From Hamiltosporidium magnivora (lineage: Eukaryota > Microsporidia > Dubosqiidae): a DNA stretch of 25,370 nt. A program made the position numbers and the translations under genes. The notes under the pieces were generated by a model that was given only the letters and a program-made list of their open reading frames with translations, searched no databases and had not been told where the DNA came from. The stretch covers positions 1 through 25,370 of the forward strand of contig PITI01000074.1 in the NCBI GenBank assembly GCA_004325065.1. The letters are read 5' to 3'. Shown here piece by piece: positions 11,174 through 22,081 of the stretch (positions within the stretch are counted from its first letter, which is position 1; each line of letters starts with the position of its first letter).

Positions 11174-12028
11174 TCTGTGGAAAATATCAGAGATTATAAG
11201 AAATACCACATGTACGACGACACAAATAGAATTTTAAAATGTATGAGAGACAAAGGTATCAAGAGTTAAAGCCAATTTAAAAATTATAGTATACCAGATG
11301 AATATCTTTGGGCAAGGTTTTACCATACAATCTCGCCAATTATCTTCTCAAATCCATATATTTTTATAAAAATTTTATTAAACAGCCTAATCATTCAAAA
11401 TTATAAATTTGTTAGAAAAATAAAAGGAATAATGCTTCCAAATCATATCGGGCTTTTTATGTGCTGTAATTTAAAAGGCACTTAAAATTATTTGCTAAAT
11501 AATAATGTTTTGCTCCTGTTCGCTTCTGTGTTTACCGCTGCTCATATATTTTTTTATCTTGGACTGAGAATCCTGAATTATTCTGATATTTTAAAATAGG
11601 TTAGGATCGTCAGATGGACTTGTTGAGTAATAATATCTCAGACTAAATATATCATCATCAAATTTACTTATTAACATATGCTTGAGTTTTATCTAGAAAA
11701 TTTGCAAGTATACTCTAAACTACTTAGGTACCTCTATCACAGCTTTCTTTCTGAACTGCGACTTTGTATCATTAAAGTAGATACTTTGCATTAAAGATCA
11801 CATGTGAGGCACCAGGGAAAAGATAGACATACATAACAAAGTTTTTGCATTTATCATAACATCGAATCAAACAGTAATGTAAATATTCCTTTCGAATATT
11901 CCGAATGCTATAAATTTTTTCAATCAAACTTTGTTTAGAAGCTATTTGGCGCTTAATGTCAAGTATCCATATGTCCTCATGACATCAATATAACCACCCC
12001 ATATGAATTAAATCATATAACGAATTGA
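11174..12028 (+). pseudogene. pol: Decayed Ty3/gypsy pol: RT end, RNase H, integrase zinc finger
   Basis: One + frame runs 284 codons with nine internal stops; simple base composition would predict roughly 25. The opening SVENIRDYKK and RILKCMRDKGIKS resemble the region after the RT catalytic Asp pair. LPNHIGLF and LKGT, stop, NYLL resemble the RNase H 'P-I-F-S--L-GAE-NY' stretch; VFTAAHIFFYL (11528-11560) resembles 'VFTDHK-L-YL' with Asp lost; RIVRW and KYIIIKFTY resemble the RNase H end 'R--RW---L--Y-F-I-Y'. LYHSFLSELRLCIIK leads to LH, stop, RSHVRHQGKDR with histidines at 11801 and 11810, and then EYSECYKF near 11897-11914, an H2C2 finger whose first Cys is now Ser. GA, stop, CQVSICPHDINITTPYEL resembles the lead-in to the core. 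Order is the usual RT-RH-IN. Some spacings are shorter than normal, suggesting in-frame deletions. Confidence 0.72.
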
Positions 12029-13244
12029 ATTATATAGATTCTTCTTTTTAAATCTTTCTCGCTAATTTTATTTTTTCTACCTATTTATTTTTCATAGTTC
12101 TTCATTTCAGATTATCTAAATTTTTTTACAAAAAGTTCTGTTCATATTCAAAACATGGGGGGTAAAAATCCTCAAAAAATATTGTAAACAAATTTTATTA
12201 AAAAAAATAAATTTTGAGCAGATTTAATGTCACAGGAATAAAAATCTTACTATTTTAAATATATGGCTACCTCTTTTAACATTTATCTGTAATTTTACTT
12301 ATTTTTACAATAAGGAAATTTTACTAGAATGGAATTTCTATGCATCTATTTTTCATGAAGGATAAATACCATTGATTTTTTAATATTGAAAAATTTAAAA
12401 ATCAAAAAATATCTATCTTCTGAGAAATCATTTGTATGTTATAAAGTTTGGACAATCGAATAACTATTTATTCTAAATGTTTTAAATTTATATCTTAGGC
12501 TTAAATTTTCTTTTAACCGTGAAAAAAATTATTCGAAAAAATGGCAAAATTACGTTGTGGTTAAGTCGCATATACTCTAAAAAACTTTCTTCTAAATTTT
12601 GCTATAAATATGAGATTATGTTTTTACTCAGATATTTTTTTCGGCAAATATTTTTCATAATAAATGTATAGAGTTATAAAGTTATTCATCTAACGGAATT
12701 ATAAATTAAAAATAGGTGTGTTTCAAGTTTAACAGAAATATATTGAAAGAAAACTGGGGTTCTAAAATAGACAACTAGATATTCAAAGTTACAGAATGAT
12801 TTTATTTAAAATATTACTATAATTTCTAGTCTTTTGAAACGTATATATTTTTCTATTCTGTTTTAAAAATTTAGAAATATATAAAAGAATTGCATAATAG
12901 CAGACTATTTTTTTTTCGTGATTCTAGTATGAACCCATAAATATCAGTCTTATTTATCTTAAAGGTTGAGAATCGTTTTTTAAATGTATATTGCGGTCAC
13001 GTCGTATAAATACCACAAAATTTAAGTTAAAAAAAGAATGTAACAAATTAAAATTAAGGGGCTGATTTTTTTATAAAAAATGATGAGCTAAGTTTATGAA
13101 AATAAAATTCACTATATATCCATTTAAATTCGGATATCAAAATTAAATGATAGGTTGCTTATGTCTAGAGAAAAAAAAATTTAAATCAATCTTTTAAATT
13201 CGTGATGATTGCGAAATACAAAATAAAAGTATTTTATCTATAAA
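12029..13244. other. AT-rich block interrupting the second integrase relic
   Basis: About 1.2 kb of mixed AT-rich sequence with no recognisable gene lies between the integrase zinc-finger half (ending 12028) and the catalytic-core half (from 13245). An intact integrase would have only a few dozen codons between these points. It may be an inserted element that has itself decayed; no terminal repeats or target duplication are obvious. It contains a six-base g run near 12159. Confidence 0.45.
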
Positions 13245-13870
13245 CAGGTGAAAGAAGATAACCGCATAAAAAACGTTTTTCTTGGTATTGAATAGTGAAA
13301 TGAATGTGGTAAATCATTCATTGTATTTTTAGTAAGAATAAAACATCACTATTTGTTCCGGATTCCATTGGATTTTTGTTATCAAAAGTAGAAGGTCCAT
13401 AAAAACCAAAACTTTGATATAAATATATGTTGTAGTTTTTTATGTTGTAAATGTAGTAATTTTCATTTAAGAACATGGATACGAAGTCTTGCAGACACGG
13501 TGCGAAGATTTTGCGTTTATGAGATAGAAAAACAATGCCTTCTAAAAGCTAGGAAAGTGATATAGCACGTCATACATGTTTGTTTTATCGCACTGTCTAG
13601 TTAGCTTGATTACGTTACAAAGATATATTTTAGCATGCCATTTATTTGATTCAGATTCCGTAAAGTGAGTTAAAATGTAAAATGTCTTGAGAGATACGAT
13701 TCGTGTTGTGTTGGAATCTCAATTTCTCTTACACAACAAGTTTTACGGAATCGGAGCAATTCCATTCCTATTAATTATGTTTCACACACCTTTTAGATGA
13801 AATTAGCTGAGATTTAGGTATCATATCGTGTACCATAAGAGTTTTGGGTGCAGTCACTTGTATTAAACTT
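13245..13870 (+). pseudogene. pol: Decayed Ty3/gypsy integrase catalytic core
   Basis: Two + frames carry integrase-core landmarks. From 13245 to 13648 one frame has only a few stops. Its strongest match is LDYVTKIYFSMPF at 13605-13643, which mirrors the core strand 'VDYVTK----IP' carrying the first catalytic Asp. After a frameshift, 13684-13797 reads VVLESQFLLHNKFYGIGAIP and ends FHTPF, resembling the run '--VLE--F-LHG-P--I-SDRG--F' that leads to the second catalytic Asp, which is not preserved. Near 13836, a YHKSFGCSHLY piece could be the old 'YHPQTDGQ-E' segment. An earlier piece at about 13465-13560, TWIRSLADTVRRFC then CLLKARK, resembles the Cys end of a zinc finger but lacks the Cys pair. 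I read the whole as the continuation of the relic at 11174-12028. Confidence 0.55.
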
Positions 13871-14929
13871 ATAATTGCGTAATTTACATATAAAAATTTA
13901 ACACTTAGCCCTATATTAGAAATATTTGATATTTTTAAGTCATTTAATGCATTTGGTTTATGCAGTTATTATATATTTTTGGGTTAATTATGATATTCAA
14001 TTATTTTGGTTTTATTTAATTTGGCACTTAATCTTATTTTTACCTTTTTTATATTTGTGAAGTTATTTTTTTATTTTTCTATTTAGTTTGTTCTTGGGAA
14101 AAAAATTGATTCTTATTATAAAGTTCATGTTGTGATATTATTTATCGAGCTATTGTTTCGCTAATAGAAAATATCGTATCGAACTAAAATGTCTATCTAC
14201 GCCCGAATATCACACAGATTCTTTGTTTGAAGATTAAATAAAATTATATTAGCATTCTTTTAATTATCTAATTCAACGGTTTAGGTTTTAAATAAATATT
14301 TTTCTTAAATATTACCTGTATTACATTTTATTTTAATACTTGCTTTGCAATAATGCATTTTTAGAGGCTTGTGAAATGTAAAAAAAAAATTAAGCTAAAT
14401 ATTACTTCTTGGTTGATTTGGTTTGTACGAATGATTATTTTTTAACTTTAACATTTATTTTAATTTATTTATATTATGATGAATACTTTTAGTTGCTTAA
14501 GACTTATTTTTTTGATATAATATTTTAGTAAGTATTTTTATTCTTTTTTTTTATTGGTTTGCCTTTTTTTGTATTAAATCAAATTTCTTTTTAAATTTAA
14601 TAATTCCATATTAATATTGGAATTGTAATGTTCATAAATACTTAAAAAATGTAGTTATTTTAAATATATATTTCGTTTTAACTATTTTATATGGCTTTCA
14701 AATAAATAAAAATATATTTATATAATTTAAATCTTATTTTAGCCTAACGTTGGCAATTCTCAGTTATCTTTTTTTTGTTTAGGAATTTTATATGCATAAA
14801 ATCTGTCTAGTCTTTACATTTAGTTAAACTGATATATAGTTCATTGTTTATGTTCGGAAATAAAGTTGGTTTGATTATAGCTTTTTATATATTTTTGTCT
14901 TTTATATTAAAAATTATTACAATTTTAAT
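13871..14929. other. T-rich, gene-free stretch before repeat C
   Basis: From about 13900 to beyond 15000 the + strand is markedly rich in T relative to A, with many tttt runs, and shows no coding trace. The left end of repeat B (6710-6900) is T-rich in the same way, so part of this stretch may belong to repeat C or its boundary zone. No RNA gene or direct repeat was recognised. Confidence 0.5.
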
Positions 14930-17400
14930 TTTAGTTACCTATTTTTCTTTTTCTAATTTTTTTTAGTTAAATTTTATGATTATTTTAACTATGTTTTCTT
15001 GGCTGAATTTTTACCTTTATCTAGTTTGCCTTACTTAAATTTATTTCTTTATATCTTTATATATATATTTTTATTTTGGGTTTTTTTGTTCAAATCTACT
15101 TTGTTTTATTTGTTTGTGTTTTTTGATCTTTCTTTTGCTATTCATTTAACAAATTAAAGAGTTTTATGGATTAAGCAGTTATTTTATAAAAAATAATTAA
15201 TAGTTTTAATAATCTTTAGGTTTTAGAATAAATTAAAACTTATTTCCAAATAATGCATAAATATATGGTAATTTTTTATTGCTTTTTATTGAAATTCGTT
15301 TATTCATATTCATATGTTATATTTTAATATGTCATTCGATATTTTCTCTTCTTGTATGATTTTAAGGGGTTAACCTTAATAAGCTTATAAAATTTACTAT
15401 AATTGGAAGTTTTTGAGTGTAAGGTATTGGCTGCTATTTTTTGTCTATTTACTACATTTTGACAGTTAAAACATTAAATATTTATTTTAAAATAATGTTT
15501 TGTAATTATGGTCATAATACGTTGTGTTCAGCTTAAATATGGTCATATTAAATTTGGTGAGATCGTTTTTGGAAAGCACTAAGTATACAGATAGATGCAT
15601 TAATAGTAATAGGAATATTACTTATCTATAGATTTTCAGATAACCTCATACTTTTTACTTTTCGTGAAATTGACCAAACTGTCAGGCATTTATTATATAT
15701 GTATTGTTTATGATACTTAAAAAGAATGTAGAGCTAAGTAAAAGCAAGAATACACGTGAAAAGGTAATTAAATATCATGCATAATACTTTTAAGAGAATT
15801 TATGAGTAGGATGATACTAAGGCCCTTCTTGAGTAAATTTATTATTTTTTATATTTATACAGACATTAATATATTATTCATGTGTAATACAATATATATT
15901 AGCTGTTTTTAGATTTGATCCGTCTCAATCATCCATATAAATAGATCATTTTGTTTCATAGAATATAGCCAGAGTGCACCAAATTAATTATTACACTAAA
16001 AATGTATTTAATATTTTGATTATGTTAAATCTTTCTATTAGACTTATGTATTGGTTTTTTTGTTAAGATCGAAAGGATGGAATAAAAATATAAAACATAG
16101 TACATTAAAATGTCTCGGCCTGAAAACTTTATTTTTATTGTACTATTTCTAAATTAAAACCAAATTTAAATTTGCTTTTACATTACTTAGATGAAAATTT
16201 ATAGTATCTTAATTATTTAACACGTTTAAACAAAGGCGCATCAACAAATTTTGAATTTGTATGGTAATCCGTATTTTATTTGTTTTATTATTCTTTAACT
16301 TGTTTATGAAGCAATATGAATTAACACAAAATATAATTCAATCCTAAAATGATTTGATAATATATTAACTTGGTATAAAGGTAGAATGAATCGCTAAAAA
16401 ATATAGTTAATTATAAATTAAATTGGTTTAAATCTTTTTTTATATATATTTTTCATAATAGCTATAAAGCTACGAAGAAATCTTCTTAAAATAAAGAACC
16501 ACCTATATTATGTGATTTACAAGATATTGATACCATTTTCATATCTAGATATATTTATTTTTGGATGTACATCAGAAAGATTAACGAAGAATATTACTTT
16601 TATGAAATCGGTTGAATATTATAATTCAAAAAATAAAATTTTATGATAATATTTGTTGATTTATAGATTATCATATCAAAATTATTATTTGTCTCCTTAA
16701 ATTATAAAAGGAAAGACAATTATTTTGCAAAATTTTAAAAAAACTATAAATCTGGTTTTGTTTTTAATGTTGTGGCATCTTCTGCAAATGAATAAGGACC
16801 ATCTTATTATAAAATTACAGATTCTTCTTTGGATAAATCAAGATTAAACCTAATTGAGATGCAATAGAACTTATCCCACAATCAACTGAAATATTTTTAT
16901 TAAAATATTCGCACCTGTAATATAATAGCCTTAAACTTTCCAAGCTGATTCGGATTATAGAACGGGCATATGAAGGTTATTGGCATGTGTTTCTATTATG
17001 GTTCAAAGGGTAGTATCGATGAACTCATCAGATCTGGTTTGAAGTCAAAATTAACCAAATAATTTGAGGAATTCACTCGTAGTATATTGGTAGATTGGCA
17101 TACAATATCATAAACTGTAATTAATATCTTCAAATGCAAAAACACATTATGAGACAGACTTTCCTATTTATTAAGACTCGATGTATAAATGTATATTATA
17201 AAGAAAAAAAGATAAAATAATGTGCTGTGAAAGAGGTTAAACTTTCAAAAGCATAATAACCTTTATTTACTTTTATTCACAGAACGTTTTTTATTACTTT
17301 AGTAGAACTTTTTCTGTTAAACGTAAACAAAAGACAATTTGTCTTCCATGATATTGAGTGAAGTGTATGATCCATAGGTTAGTTGTTTTCTTATTTATTA
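14930..17400 (+). repeat. Repeat copy C, about 2.4 kb
   Basis: This is the partner of copy B with all anchors in the same order and orientation (see copy B for paired positions). Identity is near 90% in the 73-base block at 15356-15428 and clearly lower elsewhere, with small indels. The right end, 'atattgagtgaagtgtatga' at about 17351, matches the ends of A and B. The left edge is uncertain within the T-rich zone: I can follow similarity to about 15060, and weakly further left. Copy C precedes the third pol relic by only about 390 bases. No convincing coding frame is visible on the + strand. Confidence 0.72.
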
Positions 17401-17792
17401 AATGTTTTTTTTAAAGTTCTCAATATTTTCTTTATGTTTCATATTCACTATAGTTTGGCATTTAAATTTGTGTAATCCGGATTTTTTAGGTGATTTATAC
17501 ATTCTGAAACAATCGATTTTTGAGCAAATTATATGTTTTTTAAAGCTTTAATAAAGCAAATTGAACATTCTAAATTGATTTGACCGTTTCAGCAGATTTT
17601 ATAGCATTATCTATATTTATTTGCATTAAATACTTAATATTATTTCTAAATCGAATACAACTATTCATCTTCACAATATATTTGAAAAATTAAATTTATT
17701 CAAATATATCTTTTGTAATTATATTAATATATAATTTTTTAAAAAATCAATTTGGTAAATTGTGTTCACTTTTGTAATATTTCTTTTCACTT
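17401..17792. other. Short AT-rich gap between repeat C and third pol relic
   Basis: No gene is visible. If repeat C were an LTR, a primer-binding site complementary to a host tRNA end would be expected at its right edge near 17400; I cannot recognise one. There is no room here for gag or protease, so the third element would lack them. Confidence 0.5.
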
Positions 17793-18540
17793 ATGCTCGC
17801 GATATTATTTTGTATTTTAGGTAGGTATATTTTTACAAATAAAGATAAGCGACCATGCAAAGATGATATTATCTCAATTACAATAGATATCCATACACAG
17901 CCAATCATATTCAAAAGACTATTTTTAATTTTTCGAGCAAGGCAGAAACGATTTGTAAATAAGTTAAATATTTGCAAACGAAGAGAATATTGGCAATTCA
18001 ATTCATGAAGTAAAAATATAGAAACGAATTAAGTGTCTATGTAAAAATATTTTTAAATATGAAGCAAAATTTGGTTAAATTTCCTTTTAAATTAATAAGC
18101 AAAAAATAAAACCAACTGCAGAGACAAAAAATAAAATAGAAATTGATTTTGATGACTGAGTAAATTTAATTAGAAAAAAAAATAAAGAGTCGGTAGATTA
18201 TATTTAATTCCATAGATAGATATGCAGAAACAACCCAGAAATATTTTATACGTTTATTCTTCCTTGGACGCTTTTTTATTCGGATTCACGATTATATAAT
18301 ACTTTACTAAATATTATTCAGAGGACAAAAAAATCGTCTGGCTATTCAATGAATCCACAAGGTTTTGTCCGCTATTCCTAAGGGCTTTGCATCCAACCCC
18401 GTTTCTTACTATTTTTACATGAATTTTTTTCTTTTCCCACTTCTATAAAATATTTTAAAACAATTTACAAATCCATAACCTATATCCATCCTCTAGTTTT
18501 TGTATCGAAATTAAAGGGTTCAATATCGAGATAAAAACTT
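17793..18540 (+). pseudogene. pol: Decayed Ty3/gypsy reverse transcriptase and connection domain
   Basis: An uninterrupted 71-codon frame from an ATG at 17793 to TGA at 18006 covers the first RT blocks: DKRPCKDDIISITIDIHTQP matches 'R-CVDYR-LN-ITI-D-YP', PIIFKRLFLIF matches 'P-P-ID-L-D-L', RFVNKLNI matches 'FSKLDL' with the catalytic Asp now Asn, and YWQF matches 'GYWQI'. A second frame from 18142 to 18540 begins IDFDD, the catalytic Asp pair, then stop and VNLI. It continues to GYSMNPQGFV ('LGH-VSP-GF'), LHEFFSFPTSIKYFK ('LR-FLGLINYYR') and SITYIHPL ('FS-I-HPL'), the connection region toward RNase H. Four internal stops lie in this frame. A short frameshift and a shortened palm separate the two parts. 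The ATG is probably incidental, since RT normally lies inside a longer polyprotein. Confidence 0.72.
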
Positions 18541-18574
18541 TTAAGAAAAGAAATTTGCGTTCAAAATGTATTTA

Positions 18575-19114
18575 AAAAATAAATCACCTTTGCAGCATTA
18601 ATATAGACTTCTCAAATTTCTAATCCCACCCATAAACTGAAAAGTTAATTTTTCTATACTTTACAATGTGACAAATTTCCCGCTAGGCCTTCTTCTATAT
18701 ACATATACATCGCTTTTTTTTATTTCTCAACCCCTCTTTATAAATATATACATAAATAAAGTAGTAACCTATCACTAACATACCCAGGGATCTCTTTGCT
18801 TGTTTTATTACTTTATTTCTGTGTTAGTGTGCTTTTACAATTTTTAACAATTTTTGGCATATTTGAAAATTTTCTTGTTCTAAAAAAATTCTGTGAAAAA
18901 TTCCGAAATAAGACCCGTTTCTACTTACAAAGCCTCTGTAATTGCAAAGCATCCTGATCTATGGCAAAACTACAATTTATTTTACTATTATCATATTGTA
19001 TATTTAAAACCAATGACCACTCAACTTTACACTTACAAAAATAGAAAGTCCCTCAATAAAGAAATGAACATCAATTGTATCCGATTTCCTTCAATTAGTC
19101 TTCTTCCGCTTTGA
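18575..19114 (+). pseudogene. pol: Decayed Ty3/gypsy RNase H domain
   Basis: One frame of 179 codons with five internal stops continues the RT relic after a frameshift. YRLLKFLIPPIN, stop, KVNFSILY and VTNFPLGLLLY match the start of RNase H, '--LK--L--PPIL---NF--F-L-TDASN-ALGAVLYQ', with the active-site Asp-Ala now changed. FLAYLKIFLF matches the 'FR-YL-G--F' stretch. The last 73 codons, from a GTG at 18893, have no stop. They read PVSTYKASVIAKHPDLW and then YYYHIVYLKP, resembling 'V-TDHKAL------L--RW---L--Y-F-IVY-P-', the end of the domain; the TDH is now STY. Antisense frames through this region also look fairly open, but they carry no family motifs and I treat them as shadows. Integrase traces follow about 260 bases downstream. 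Confidence 0.68.
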
Positions 19115-19377
19115 ATATTTTCTTTGAGTTTTCCATTCAGATTCCTTCATTTACTTTTTCAATTCACTTTCTCTATCGAAGAGAATAGTTTTATAATAGA
19201 AAAGTGCAGGGTAAATTTTATAAAATAAAAATAAAGGAATTTTTCGAAATATATTTATTTATACAGAATTCCTATGAAAAATGAATATTTTCTTAAATTT
19301 TTAGTTTCTTTCTTTCTAACACGAATCTGCTCTTTATAAAATAGCGTTTTATCATAGATGTTTATAATAAATTAAAA

Positions 19378-19504
19378 AAAAAACCATTTTGTGTACATTT
19401 CTCGTCTTTAACAAAAGATTTTGATATTGCAACAATGGAAAAGACAAAATCAATTTATATAAAATATTATTGGGAAGATGACTTGAATTTTTTGTTATTA
19501 TTTT
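19378..19504 (+). pseudogene. pol: Integrase H2C2 zinc-finger fragment
   Basis: A 41-codon + frame ending in TAA at 19504-19506 reads VHFSSLTKDFDIATMEKTKS and then IYIKYYWEDDLNF. This mirrors the integrase zinc-finger run 'LH----GH-GI-KT---I---YYW--M--DV--F'. The first His of the pair may be present in VHF; the second His and the Cys pair are not recognisable. Distance from the RNase H relic suits the normal linker. The rest of the integrase resumes only at 20841. Confidence 0.55.
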
Positions 19505-19506
19505 AA

Positions 19507-20840
19507 AAACTATTAACTTACAATAACTTTTACTTGTGAATTATTTTTTCATTTTACAAGAAGAATATATAAACAATAAAATCGTTATATTTCGAATCTA
19601 AATTTATTTCAATTCCTATTATTAGGGATTTCTATTTAAAAATATTTTTCGCAAAAAAAAATTAGATTTAGAATTAAAAGAAATTAGATGATTATATATT
19701 ATATTTTTTATGGTATAATAAAGGTATTTATGGTTTATGGTGCCTTTTTTCTTGTATTTGGCTTAATACATTAATTTTTGGCAACCTATGTATATTTTAT
19801 TTCTAAATAAACTTTAAATACCTAAAAGCCGAATAATACATTCTATATTTTCTATTTTACATTCTTGATTTCTTTTCATACATAAAAAAGCTTATTATTT
19901 AAATAGGACAATTTTTTTATTTCCAGTCATAAGGATTGACAGTTTAGTGGAAATCAAGAAATTTTAATGAGTAAAATCTATCTTGATAAATGAATATATA
20001 GAATGATCATTGTATAAATTTCTAACTGGTTTGAAAAAAAAATTTATTCATATATATTCTCAAATATCTCACTTGTTTCGGTTATTATATTAGATACTAT
20101 TTTTTAGGGAACAATTTTCGTAATAACGTCTATAAAAATGATCAGCGATAATTATAAATCTATTTAATAAACGCATTTCTCGCATATGTTTTAATTGTAT
20201 TTATTGCTAGGAAAATAAGAGATCCTGTTATCTCAAAACATTTTCAAGAAAACATTAATGGTTCATAATCATTTCATTCTTTTGAAAATTTTCAAATCAA
20301 GGTTTTATTTCGTTTAGAATCCAATTTATTTGAAAAAGCAAATATTCATAAAATTTGAACTGCAAAAAAGGTATGTTATTTTTTAAATTTAAATATTATG
20401 GGCTTTTCTAAATAATCAAAAAAATTAACTGAACTTAACTTAAATAAATAAATACAAATTCTGATTACTTGGCTTTGATTGGTTTTTAAAAGCCAATGTT
20501 TTACAAAATCTTTAATTATATCAAAAGAATATTTCTTTGTTCTGACTTCTAAAATCCACAGGGTGACCCAGATGAAGGTTAGTCTTTATTCTAGAGAGAT
20601 AATTCTCAAAGGGTTAAATAATCTGAAATTTTATTTTTAGAAATCATTTTAAATTATAAAAAAGTAAAATATTTTTCTTAAATATAACTATATGGGTCAA
20701 ACCACATTAAAATTTTATAAATATCTCATATAAAACAAGTAAAATTATTTTCTCAATTCATATTTCGTTCGATAATTTAAATTAAAGATAAAAATTGCAA
20801 ATTCTGGGAAATATGCTCTTGATAATTGATAGAAATGTGA
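19507..20840. other. AT-rich block interrupting the third integrase relic
   Basis: About 1.3 kb without recognisable genes lies between the zinc-finger fragment and the catalytic-core fragment of the third relic. This is the same relative place as the 12029-13244 block in the second relic. I could not see similarity between the two blocks by eye, nor terminal repeats. Confidence 0.45.
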
Positions 20841-20945
20841 GAAAAATATATCGCCATTTATTTGGACGCCTATTCTACTTGTTTATGTACCGAGGTTAGT
20901 CATTTAAAGTATAAAAATGAAATTTCAAGGGTGTTTGGAGATTAA
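20841..20945 (+). pseudogene. pol: Integrase catalytic-core fragment
   Basis: A 34-codon + frame from just after a TGA to a TAA begins EKYIAIYLDAYSTCLCTE and ends KNEISRVFGD. It resembles the integrase core strand 'KYILVIVDRYSK-------------EI-RVF' that carries the first catalytic Asp, here preserved as LDAYS. It lies in a small GC-richer island. A neighbouring frame is also open here, so the call rests on the motif and on its position between zinc-finger and C-terminal integrase traces. Confidence 0.42.
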
Positions 20946-21679
20946 AGACTTTATATGTTTATTATTTAAACTAATATATTCTATTTCCTTTTTACTCTAC
21001 TACATTTATATTTTTAAAGAAATTCTGCACTCATTGTTCAATTGGATTTGTATGTGTTAGCTTTATCTTTGGATATAAAGGAATTAAAAAAGATGCTTGA
21101 ATTAAGGTATTTATCTTTTTAAAGTTTTTGGAATTTTATTAAATGTTTTAAAAACCCGAAAAAAATATTTTTTAAAATTTAATTTACCTTTAATTAAACT
21201 GTTTAATAAATATTTTTCTTTGTAGTTGTTTGCAAAATTAAATGGGAAAATCAAAAAAATATTGTCTTCTTTAAGTTAAAATTGTAAATTCATTTAGATT
21301 ATTCTTTTATACATTTGAAACACACATTAAAATTTATTTAGAACTTAAATTGTAGCTGTAAAAAAAGTTAGGTTGATCTAATGCTTCGTTTTTATAACTG
21401 ATCAATATCTTTGTTTTGGCATAAAAATCTGCTTGGATTTTAATCAGTTATTCAATTTTTCAATATCTGATTTCATCCTAAGGTTCTAATAACCTCACCT
21501 ACAAACAAAAAGTTAGATTACCCATTATACATACTAATATATATTTTAAAAAACAAAGGGAATATAGATTTATACGCAAAAAAAAATTAATATTTTTAAA
21601 TCGCAAAATAGAAACTCAAACATTAATATTTATACAATGAAAAAAAATATAAAGAATAAGAAAAATGTGAATTTAAAGT
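20946..21679. other. Gene-free AT-rich stretch inside the third relic
   Basis: No coding trace is visible. The second half of the integrase core, with the second Asp and the Glu, would be expected here but has decayed or been replaced. Confidence 0.4.
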
Positions 21680-22081
21680 ATGATTCTTCCAACTATGATT
21701 TATTCCGTTGAGCAGATAGCTAACTTTGATATAGACGAATAGAATTAAGGGCGGTTGGGTCAGGATAGTGAATTCATATATCTTAAAGCGGCGCTTTTAA
21801 TGAATCGTGCTCACACTGAGTTAAACAATAAGCAGACGAGAATAGGCAGATTAAGTCAGTATGGTTCAGACATAATCTATTTTTAGCAAAAGTAATATAA
21901 TCTTTTTAGATTTTTTAGACAAGTAAATGATAAAGTGTTTAACTATAAATGATTCTCACAGATAATAAGTGAATTTCCAAAGATAAAAGAATTTCTTTTG
22001 CTAATAGTACGCATGAAATGTTTTTCTTTAAACAGTTCTAATATGCCTGATGCTAACTTCAAATCAATATATTTGTATTAA
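21680..22081 (+). pseudogene. pol: Integrase C-terminal fragment in a GC-richer island
   Basis: A + frame from an ATG at 21680 to TAG at 21884 has only two internal stops and stands out as an island richer in G and C. MNRAHTELNNKQTRIGRLSQ followed by YGSDIIYF resembles the integrase C-terminal helix and beta-barrel entry, '---A---L--AQ-R-K---------F--GD-VY'. The same frame opens again after a TGA near 21949 and runs to a TAA at 22079-22081: SEFPKIKEFLLLIVRMKCFS then NSSNMPDANF, resembling the tail after the GPY module, 'L-LP----IH-VFHVS-LK----NP'. Because both pieces are in one frame and in the expected order, I read them as the end of the third pol relic. Confidence is moderate since each match is short. 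Confidence 0.45.

Noticed and set aside
11090..12050. A possible minus-strand relic with few stops
   Set aside because: The + strand single frame carries RNase H and integrase finger motifs in order; the antisense reading has no recognisable motif.
13654..13752. Inverted repeat: 11-base arms gattccgtaaa and tttacggaatc 77 bases apart, with inner 8-base arms at 13704-13711 and 13731-13738
   Set aside because: It could look like a small inverted-repeat element or hairpin, but it lies inside integrase-core coding traces, has no flanking duplication, and arms of this length can arise by chance in a window this size.
17747..18001. Minus-strand 84-codon frame
   Set aside because: The + strand frame at 17793-18008 matches several consecutive RT blocks, so the antisense frame is its shadow.
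18240..19114. A possible minus-strand gene suggested by purine-rich minus strand and several open stretches
   Set aside because: I first read this region as an unknown minus-strand relic. The + strand gives connection-domain and RNase H motifs in order, which explains the openness of the opposite strand.
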